Below, in pieces: positions 10,531-64,000 of a stretch of DNA of 64,000 nucleotides; position 1 is the stretch's first letter, and each line of letters opens with the position of its first letter. This DNA is from Megalonaias nervosa (lineage: Eukaryota; Mollusca; Bivalvia; Unionida; Unionidae), in contig JAECUM010000858.1 of assembly GCA_016617855.1 (NCBI GenBank), forward strand, positions 1 through 64,000, read 5' to 3'. The notes beneath the pieces were generated by a model. The model saw nothing but the letters and a program-made list of their open reading frames with translations, had not been told where the DNA came from and did not search any database. Made by a program: the position numbers and the translations under genes.

Positions 10531-10847
10531 GTGTGTGTGTGTTTTGGATTTTTAACATAGCTTTACAATTTTTTCAGTCATATCGCTATGATGTCTGCAG
10601 TGTGGCAGTTTATAGTGATTTCTAGCACTGGAGCATCATGCCACAGACATTTAGCATGATGTCCCACCCAGTCACATTATCCTGATACCAGCCCACCAGT
10701 CCTAACACTAACCTCTTAATGCTGAGCACCGAGTGAGGCAGCTCCTAGTACAATTTTTATAAGTCATTGGTATGACTTGGCCGGGGTTCAAACCCGTGAC
10801 CTCCTGCATCCAAGGCGGATGCTCTAACCACTCGGCCACTGGAGCAG
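10531..10847 (-). mobile_element. SINE family C, copy 2 (intact tRNA-like head)
   Basis: On the minus strand the head reads GGCCGAGTGGTTAGAGCATC (A box), then GGGTTTGAACCCCGGCC (B box), typical of a leucine- or serine-type tRNA origin. The ~250-bp body is shared with four other copies, and the element ends in a (CA)n tail. Flanking near-identical words, GTCTGAGAGATCCATTGA at 10509-10526 and GTCGAGAGATCCCTTGA at 10847-10863, look like the target-site duplication (one indel, one mismatch). Confidence 0.9.
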
Positions 10848-10864
10848 TCGAGAGATCCCTTGAA

Positions 10865-11690
10865 AGCAGCTGGGTCAGAAAATTGTCTTTGATGGAAATC
10901 TAGAGTTTAGTTTTAGGGAATACTATTTAAAGTGGCTAATTTGTAAAGAAAAATATCAATGTTATTTCATAAATAACAATTTAAACTGTACTCTTTTGAT
11001 ATTACAAAGTTGGATTCAATTGTCTGCAATAGTTATCAGAAAGACTGAACTGGTAAACAAACAATAAATTCTTATAGAATGCACCACAATGTGGTGACCA
11101 CGATTCTAAACTTTCTTGCAATCATGTTAATGTGCAGATGAGGTCATTGCATATGGGGTAGAGGTTGAAAGCAGTATCATGCTGCCAAAGAACTGAATTG
11201 CCTGTGGCCAGAGATTATTAAATCAATCACCCTTCATCATAGCTAGTACAGAGAATTTAACATTGTACCATAATATTCACATGTTTGAAAAGCTTGATAT
11301 TACTTTTATGCAAATGAAATTACTTTAAATGAGTACCTACATGTACACACTGAAGATTTAGTTTGTCACATTTGAACAAAATCATCAAAATAAACTAGAG
11401 CTAATAATGAAGTGTGCATCACAAAGGCCCTCACTCTCTACAGGCTGCTTTTAAGACCTTAAACAGAAAGTTTATGTTGGAAAACAAACATTTGGAGAAG
11501 ATGTGCAGTCAGGGACACAACTTCTCAAAATGATGACATGGAGTTGTCAAAAATCCAATGTCTCAGCAATATAAAAGTGCATGACAACAACTCTGACTGA
11601 AATGCATCAGTCTTATTTTTCCCCAACTTTGAAAAATTTGAAAAATATTTGCAAAATTAAAGGCCTTTTCTTGAGGGAACAAATTTGAGA
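10865..11690. other. Intergenic DNA, no gene seen
   Basis: No coding frames or repeats were recognised. Confidence 0.5.
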
Positions 11691-12020
11691 CTGCTCCGGT
11701 GGCCTAGTAGTAGAGCGTTCGCCTTGGATGCAGGACGTCACAGGTTCGACCCCCCCCCCCCACGCCCGAGTCCTACCAAAGACTTTCAAAAATGGTACTA
11801 ACAGCTACCTCACTTGGCACTCAGCATTAAGAGGTTAGTGTTAGGACTGGTTGGCCTGGTGTCAGGATAATGTGACTGGGTGGGACATCATGCTACATGT
11901 CTGCAGCGTGATGCCCCAATGCTAAACATCACCATGAACTGTCACACTGCAGACACTGTAGTGATATGACTGAACAATTGTTAAAGTTATATTAAAAATC
12001 TAAATCACACAAATCACACA
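11691..12020 (+). mobile_element. SINE family C, copy 3
   Basis: This plus-strand copy starts with CTGCTCCGGTGGCCTAGTAG (A box region), then CACAGGTTCGACCCC (B box, followed by a C run). The body is common to the family and ends in AAATCACACAAATCACACAC. The orientation is opposite to the two copies just upstream. Confidence 0.9.
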
Positions 12021-12189
12021 CAAATTTATTCATTTTCCTGACATTTTTCCAATTTCCCAGTGGCACGGGTACCCTGCCACTAGAAACTGGGATGAATGTG
12101 TATGTAAAATGTCATGGCAATCCTACAAGTAGTTTAGGAGGAGTAGAAATAAGGAACTTGTGCTAACAGATGGATGGATGAAGGACCAT

Positions 12190-13470
12190 TACATAAACTC
12201 ACAGTGAACACACAAGTATTAGCACTATGAGGACCACACTATCTGCTGATCTAGGCAACAATCAGTCTTAGTGCTATGTGAATCACACCATTGCCTATTG
12301 TTGGCAACACATGTTTTAGTACTATGTGGACCACACCATCTCTTAAAGAAAGCAACACACAAGTCTTAGTGCTATACGGACCACACCATCTCCTAATGAA
12401 GGCAACACACAAGTCTCAGTGCTATGTGAATCATGCCATCTCGTACTGGAGGCAACACACAAGTCTTAATGCTATATGGACCACACCATCTCCTAATGAA
12501 GGCAACACACAAGTCTCAGTACAATGTGAATAATGCCATCTCCTACTGCATGAAACACACAAGTCTTGGTGCTATGTGGATCAAACCATTACCTAATGAT
12601 GGCAATGCACAAATCTTAGTACTATGTGGACCACAACATCTCCTAATGAAGGCAACACACAAGTCATGCAGACCATACCATCACTTACTGAAGCCAACAC
12701 ACAACACTTAGTGCTATGTGGACCACACAATCTCTTAATGAAGGGAACACACAAGTTTTGGTGCTATGTGGACCACATCTCCTAATGAAGGCAACATACA
12801 ATTCTTAGTGCAATATGGACCACACCATCTCCTAATGAAAACAACACACAAATCTTAGCACTATGTAGACCATGATATCTCCTACTTCAGCCGACACACA
12901 AATCTTAGTGCTCTGTGGACCACACAATCTCCTACTTCAGGCAACACACAAGGCTTGGTGCTATGTGGACCACCACATCTCTTACTTCAGGCAACACACA
13001 AGTCTTGGTGTTATGTGCTATGTGGACCACACCATCACCTAAAGAAGGTAACACAAGTCTTGGTGTTATGTGGACCACACAATCTCCTAATGAGGCAACA
13101 CACAAGTCTTAGTGCTATGTGGACCACACCATAACCTAAAGAAGGTAACACACAAGTCTTGGTGTTATGTGGACCATACAATCTCCTAATAAGGCAACAG
13201 ACAAGTCATAGAGCTATGTGGACCACACCATAACCTAAAGAAGGTAACACACAAGTCTTGGTGTTATGTGGACCACACAATCTCCTAATGAGGCAACACA
13301 CAAGTCTTGGTGTTAGTTGGACCACAATCTCCTAATAAGGCAACACGCAAATCTTAGTGCTATGTGGACCACACCATATCCTAATGAAAGCAACACACAG
13401 GTCTTAGTACTAGGTGGACCACATAGGTCTTAGTACTATCAAGAACACATCCTCTGCTAGTGCAGGCAAC
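12190..13470. repeat. 50-bp satellite-like array, about 25 copies
   Basis: The unit core is GCTATGTGGACCACACCATC followed by TCCTAATGAAGGCAACACACAAGTCTTAGT. Copies are mostly 50 bp with small indels. Several short open frames in the array are repeat artefacts. Confidence 0.95.
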
Positions 13471-13744
13471 ACACCAGACAACCTGAAAGTAACAGCTACA
13501 TCTTGCCATCTGCTACACACAAGCAATACAGAAAAACATAGCAAAACTATTAACTTGTCAATGAATTTCTGTAATAGTAAAAGAGTACAAAATATATACA
13601 AGGAAAATGAAAGTCAATACTTAATGAAAGTTTGGCAGTGTTGCTTTTATTCATTGACAATATAATAATACAGCTATCTAATATCATCACAACATCAACA
13701 TGTCAGTGACTATATGAATGACCATATATATACTTGCTTATAAG

Positions 13745-13930
13745 ATCAAACTGCAAACTTCATAGACCTAGATCTTCCACTGCACACTGGCACATCTGGG
13801 TCTATGCAGCTTGTTTAAGGAGTAATCAGTAGAACAAACAGCACAGACCCTGACATGCTGATGTATTATGCAATGGCAGATCATGTTCCATGCTGTTTGC
13901 AGTTGGAACTGACTTATAAATGAGTACAGA
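13745..13930. repeat. Dispersed repeat, copy 1 (partner at 25275)
   Basis: The sequence shares ordered blocks with 25275-25470: GGAGTAATC(A/T)GTAGAACAAA, then TATG(C/T)(A/T)ATGGCAGATCA, then TGTTTGCAG and GACTTATAA. The family is unknown and non-coding. Confidence 0.65.
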
Positions 13931-14269
13931 CAATAACAATATCTTGTTCTGTGGCAAGGAAAGGAGAGGAAACGGATAAAATCTCTATTTGAACAATGGG
14001 TGAACAATCAAATTTCTGAAGACTGACTTAGTATGTGACAATTAAACTAGGTTAGAAGCCTTTATTTGCCATTCATTTTGGACTTTAAGAAGAAACAGTT
14101 GTAACATCATGTAGCATGAACCAACAATATAGAAGACCTGCCCATGCAGAATGTACTGGAAATTCAGTCTTCAGCAATTTTTGATTGAAATCATTAGTAG
14201 ACCAAGCAGTGCCAACCTGCTCTACCTGCACAATATGTACTGCAAGATCTGGGTCCAATCTGTCTGCAG

Positions 14270-14605
14270 CTGAACATGTGTTCCATACAAGCCCATGTAG
14301 TGCACATAATGCTTCACTGTAGCAAATGTAGTGTACAGAACACTTCACTGTAGTAAATGTAGCACACAGAACACTTCACTGTAGCAAATATAGCACATAG
14401 AACATGTCACTGTAGCAAACGTAGCACACAGAACACATCACTGTAGCAAATATATTACATAGAACAATTCAATGTAGCAAATGCAGCACATAGAACACTT
14501 CAGCAAATATAGTACATAGAACACTTTACTGTAGCAAATATAATTCATATAGCACTTCACTGTAGCAAATATACTACATGGAACACTTCACTGTAGCAAA
14601 TACCT
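14270..14605. repeat. 31-bp minisatellite
   Basis: About ten copies of a unit with the core CACTTCACTGTAGCAAATAT and AGCACATAGAA, becoming irregular toward the right. Confidence 0.93.
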
Positions 14606-15420
14606 CTGTCATGACAATCTGTATTTATCATGAAATATCTTATTTCAATACGAGAACAATATAACCAGAAGTTTAGTACTTTTCAAGCTGGGCAGAGACA
14701 AAGTTATTAACGAAGTATTAGCACACATTTTTGATGGTGGTAACAGTTTTCCAGTGAAAAAATTATGTAATTCAATCAAAGAATTTTATTTAAAAATCAT
14801 TTTCCATACTGCATAAAATGGAATCTTACAAGTGTTCATTAAATACACAAGTTATAAAACTAGTGGGATAATATTGTTATAATGGGGGACATGTTGTATT
14901 ATTCCACAAGTTTCACAAACTGGATATCTAATACATCCAAGTTTTACATTCTAATTATCACATGAATTACAGACTCCACATTACTTGGTTATGTTTCTCT
15001 GTGATGTGACAGGTCATACATGAGTGTCATTCATTTTTATGACTTGATATTATGACACACTTAAATACTGTCTTGCAAAAGAAACTATGATCTACTGTTA
15101 TTTATTTCGTACCTGTATCACTAAATCTCCAGGTTGATTTACTCTGTGACACCACTTCCTAGCAGCCACGTAAGAATGCTTACAATACATATTATCATCC
15201 TTGCCATTAAGGAGTAACTAATTACTGGCTAGAAATTCACCTTTTTCTGTGGTTTGAGAAAAAAGGTATTGTTCTCTTTTTTTATATTACGAAAGCACTG
15301 CAGCACTGCTGTCCTTAAACCATGAGAATTGCAGGTTCCTACCTTGAATAACAAACTCTTCTTTATGAAATATAAATATCAACTTGGCACAAAATTTCAT
15401 TTTAATAAGTCAATATGCAA
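14606..15420. other. Region beyond the SUDS3 stop, possible 3' UTR and intergenic DNA
   Basis: No coding sequence was seen. On the minus strand an AATAAA hexamer lies at 15106-15101, about 540 bases after the SUDS3 stop, and another near 14790. Either could serve as the poly(A) signal, but nothing else singles one out. Confidence 0.35.
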
Positions 15421-15424
15421 ATTA

Positions 15425-15612
15425 GTACAATCATCAGAGTCAATGCTCAATTATTTAAATGACTGTTCCATGAAGAGTACTATGATCAGAGTCAATACTC
15501 AATTGTTTAAATGACTGCTCCAAAAGTATATGGATCAGAATCATTGTTCAAATGAGCACTCATGAAGAGCATGAGGATCAGAGTCAATGCTCAAAAATGA
15601 CTGCTTGAAGAT
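15425..15612. repeat. ~59-bp short tandem array just past the SUDS3 stop
   Basis: Three to four diverged copies share GATCAGAGTCAATGCTCAA and AAATGACTG. The array starts about 35 bases after the stop codon, so it is likely transcribed in the 3' UTR. Confidence 0.75.
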
Positions 15613-15645
15613 GAGAATGATTAAGGGTCACTTGTGTGTTTCTCC

Positions 15646-61041
<45,396 letters not shown>

Positions 61042-61456
61042 AGTTTTAGTTCATTCCATGTTCTTTGTTGATGCTACTCGCGGTTGTTTAGAATTGCGGG
61101 CTTGGGGGAATTCCTTCCGAAAAACAAAAAGCCAAAACCAATAGCTGAAAAGAAGAAAGATAATTTAGTTTTTGCACAGGATATCAGAGTTTGAAAATAT
61201 CTTTTTTCAACTCTAGTTCTTACATAAATTAATAAACAATTATATACAAGGTTTTATTTTCGTTTTGAAAAAGATAATTTTTATTGAATAGTTTTCTTAA
61301 GCGAGAAGCAGTGAATACGCATGCGTATAACTTGGACGTGGCATTTTACACTTCCGTTATAAATATATACGCTTTCATTTATTCTATCAGCCACTCGTAT
61401 TTCTTCGTTAATTTCTGGTTTACACATTTAGGATATTTTTCAGTGAGCAGACCACA
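61042..61456. promoter_or_regulatory. Divergent SUDS3 / Derlin promoter region
   Basis: Only 415 bp separate the two opposed start codons. Visible motifs are a CCAAT box near 61138, ETS-like CGGAAG (minus strand) near 61112 and again near 61350, and the palindrome TACGCATGCGTA at 61316-61327, which resembles an NRF-1 half-site pair. No TATA box is well placed for either gene. Motif function is inferred. Confidence 0.65.
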
Positions 61457-61546
61457 ATGGCACATACATTTCAACAAGAATATATGCAGATGCCGCCCCT
61501 GACAAGAGCCTACACAACGGCATGTGTTATCACAACATTAGCAGTG
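61457..61546 (+). CDS. DERL2: Derlin-2/3-like protein, exon 1 only
   Basis: ATG at 61457 (context ACAATGG) opens MAHTFQQEYMQMPPLTRAYT and TACVITTLAV, then a GTG|GTAAGA donor at 61547. Derlins are multi-pass ER membrane proteins of the rhomboid superfamily that act in ER-associated degradation with p97/VCP. Mammalian Derlin-2 and Derlin-3 begin with the same layout ([20 protein letters not shown]). Here YTTACV and the PP-x-x-RAY motif are intact, and AV marks the start of the first membrane segment. The next exon (LELITPFQLYFNP-type) was not found before the right edge. Derlin-2 and Derlin-3 cannot be told apart from 30 residues. Confidence 0.88.
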
Positions 61547-61946
61547 GTAAGAACTTGCTATAAGAACATGAAAATTGCAGTCGGCAACGAAACTAAGACA
61601 TTGTTCATTGGAGATATCAAAAATTATTTTAAAAAATCAAGACTGAACAGGGTTTTTTTAGATGCCACTTGGCATGATTTCTCCAGCTGAAACGAGTAGG
61701 TGTGTGTAAATCAAAAATGATTTTTATTTTTGATATCCAATTTTAACTCGTTAGGACTATGGTGACCAGTGTTCAGCATCTTAGTGCAGAGCACAAATTT
61801 ATATATATATTGGCCATTGTAGCTTTTCTCTCTCTCATAGATGATGAAATTTATTCATAGGTACAAGACTGAAACCAAAAAAATTGCCATTGAAGGAATG
61901 TGTTACTGCAAAAAGTACAAAAGTTTCTTCACATTCTAGTTCAAAA
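61547..61946. other. Derlin intron 1, no feature seen
   Basis: The open frame continuing past the donor for 47 codons has no similarity to derlins and is read as intron. Confidence 0.6.
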
Positions 61947-62110
61947 GGGCTGTTCCAATACAATACACCAGGGACCCAGGGAAGGCACTTTTAATGCGGT
62001 CTCACTAAACACCCCATGACACCCCAGGACACCCCAAGACACCCAGGACACCCAAAAATACCTAGTTTAAATTTAAACAAGAGCAAAAAACAAACAAAAA
62101 ACCCCAAAAC
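61947..62110. mobile_element. One-ended relative of the 33515 MITE, with a short ACACCCC repeat
   Basis: AGGGCTGTTCCAATACAATA and CCAGGGACCCAGGGAAGG match the left end of the MITE at 33515. The right end is missing; instead ACACCCCAGGACACCCC-type words follow. Confidence 0.65.
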
Positions 62111-62432
62111 TGCGTATATTTAGCGATTTTTTGTGTAACAGGAAAAGTAGTGAGGCCAGTAGTTGCCAAGGGAAATAACTCCTGTTTTGATGAAGCGTGT
62201 TTGGATACAGTGACGTGAATATTTATCAACATTTATCAATAAGTAGCAATACCATATATAAGTCGTTAAATAAGTTAAACAAAATGGCAAATTTACTGTA
62301 TAAAAAATTATTAGTTTATCTCATAAAGAAATAAATTTTCATCCTTTCCTTTATTTTATCCATTATTAGCATAGAACATAAACAATTCAATTATTCATTT
62401 GTTAGTGTGTTTATTCATTTGTTAGTGTGTGT

Positions 62433-64000
62433 TTAGCATTTATTGGTCCTCTCATTGACAGGCCTTCTTCGCTGACCAGGTTTTCGTGCAGTTCCTCTAG
62501 CCTTATTAATTAGGGTATATTTTCCATCTTGTGATTTGATGTACTTTGATTTCTCCGTACATTTAATGTCCTTGAGGAATTTTGCGAAAATCTCTGTCTT
62601 ATGCTTTTCGGATTTGCACCTCCAGACGCTGTCATGTATATGGTAAATGTGTTCTTCTTTTGTTAACTGATAATTTCCGCTGTCATGCAGAGCGCTTCTA
62701 TAATCCATGAAATGGAGCTGTGTCACGCTGAAAAGTTTATGTATTAGATCTTGTGCATGTTTTGGTTTCCAATCAACAGAGAGTTTTAGAATGTTATTGA
62801 TGGACTCTGTGTTGTTATTAGTCCAATTCACGCATTCATTATTTCTGTGGCTAGGTTCAAAAACGTATTTCTGTAGTCTTGGTTTCAAGTTGTTGGTAAA
62901 GTATGGTCCAAATTTCGGATCCTGTTCGTTGATGATTGTTTCCAGATGTTCTGATCAGCTTTCAAAATTGATTGTATTATTTGCGTCTGCGATGCCACCG
63001 GTACCAAATATTTGGGCCATTATTATATCACGTTCACCCTTTTCCACCCCTATTTTATTTTGAAGGTAGTACCTCACATTATCCTTCAAATGTTTCGTGC
63101 AAAGATAGTGTGTAGCTGAGGGGAATACATATTCTATTGCCTTTGTTATGCCTTTCCCATCATCACTTCCAAATTCCATTTTTTCCGACACTGGTACTTC
63201 CACGGACTAGCTCTGTCTGTAGCAATATGCTCCAGAAAGCTCTTGTAAGTTCTGTAAGAAGCATCTTTGTGCAGAAGGACAGGGCCAATAAAAATCAGAT
63301 GTTCGTTTGTACCGTTTCGGACAGCTCTTTGATTTTTGTTTACCAATGTGGTTACTTAAAAGTTTCCAAGATTAAATGTTCTGTCTATACCTACTGGTTG
63401 CTTATTAGCATACGTCAAGAAGTGTTGTAGGTCAGTAATTTGGTCTTGTGTATAGCAAATGATGGGTGGTACCTGCTCTTTGTTGTGTATTATTGTTTGC
63501 ACAAACGGATGTTCATTGATCATTCCAAGGACTTCTAACATATCGTTGGCGACGTTGGCTTGGTTATGTTTGTTTGCGGACTTCCTATTTTCGTTGTACT
63601 TGACGTTGCTTATTACTCAAGTATCACGAGCGCCAGTCAATAAGCCATCTTTCTTCAATTCACGATATATGTCTCTCGGTATCTGTTCCTTCATCCTTTC
63701 CTTTATTTTGTCAAAAGTCCTCGGATGAGTTCTTACGAAATGTTTTTCTCCTTGCCTATTACCATGTGATGCTGTGAGTGGTTGATGAGTGCCTTGATAT
63801 TCATAAAGAGTGAGGCTGCTGATGCCAGATTCGTTCTTTTTGACAAAATATGACACTCTTTTCTTAAAATCAGGGTCACTTTTCAGTGTAGCATAATATC
63901 TGCTCAAAATAACTACATTGTCATCGGGTTGAGGATACAGTTCTTCCCAAGTTACTTGGCCCTTTACTCTACATTTAAAAACATGTCCTCTAAATTCGCT
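62433..64000 (-). pseudogene. MULE-type transposase, broken and cut by the right edge
   Basis: Minus-strand frames from base 64000 to the stop at 62433 form one transposase. The usual MULE order is visible. The first catalytic Asp is in PVGIDRTFNLGNF (near 63380). The second is in EFGSDDGKGITKAIEYVFPS, with HYLCTKHLKD following (near 63150). The Glu is in NNNTESINNILK (near 62800). A basic tail (RKPGQRRRPVNERTNK) ends it. In-frame stops lie at 63617 (TGA), 63356 (TAA) and 62955 (TGA). A frame change near 63210 separates SFLEHIATDRAS from SVEVPVSEKM. The N-terminus starts outside the window. It lies in or beyond the Derlin gene, on the opposite strand, and should be inactive. Terminal repeats were not found. 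Confidence 0.85.

Noticed and set aside
10790..10850. Apparent tRNA gene with A and B boxes
   Set aside because: The tRNA-like head is fused to a body shared by five dispersed copies and lacks a complete acceptor stem, so it is a SINE.
7815..13470. Possible CRISPR array because of regular short repeats
   Set aside because: The units are directly adjacent with no unique spacers, and the genome is clearly eukaryotic.
61547..61690. Open extension of the Derlin exon 1 frame (NMKIAVGNETKTLF and onward)
   Set aside because: A strong GTAAGA donor precedes it and the residues do not resemble derlins, so it is read as intron.

Overview
The window is animal nuclear DNA: AT-rich, intron-rich, and full of microsatellites, minisatellites, tRNA-derived SINEs and decayed cut-and-paste transposons. 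The repeat style and the two host genes fit a marine invertebrate, most likely a lophotrochozoan and probably a mollusc. That placement is inference; no mitochondrial or rRNA marker is present.

Two host genes are supported. The first is SUDS3 (Sds3 subunit of the SIN3/Rpd3L histone deacetylase complex). It runs on the minus strand from the ATG at 61041 to the stop at 15646. Nine exons can be placed exactly, and their phases join into one 306-codon frame. Coding sequence is 921 bp of a 45.4 kb span. The second is the first exon of a Derlin-2/3-like gene (ERAD membrane protein) on the plus strand at 61457-61546. It diverges from SUDS3 across a 415-bp gap that is a likely shared promoter. The remaining Derlin exons lie beyond the right edge.

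The most notable point is SUDS3 intron 6 (27490-26715). It has the hallmarks of a minor-spliceosome AT-AC intron: a 5' ATATCCTTTT, a branch-like TTCCTTAAC, and a terminal AC. Only this reading restores the conserved protein across the junction. The 3' end of this intron has itself been amplified into a ~36-bp tandem array. One copy exactly duplicates the branch site and acceptor, and its use would add 12 codons in frame.

Layout: 1-1974 holds a compact, minus-strand cluster of short intronless ORFs, led by a P-loop ATPase. It looks like the decayed edge of a virus-like or self-replicating element. 2280-2960 is an unusual array of repeated TATAAATCTTG and GACGCTATA motifs beside it. 3.0-15.6 kb is intergenic, with SINEs of three families and several minisatellites. 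15.6-61.0 kb is SUDS3; its introns hold about twenty different tandem arrays, a MITE, two piggyBac copies (one with TTAA duplications and matching inverted ends), and a ~0.9-kb dispersed repeat present twice. 61.0-61.5 kb is the divergent promoter. 62.4-64.0 kb is a broken MULE-type transposase on the minus strand.

Most long open frames in the window come from tandem arrays whose period is a multiple of three; they are not genes. Similarities are judged by eye from family knowledge; no database search was run.
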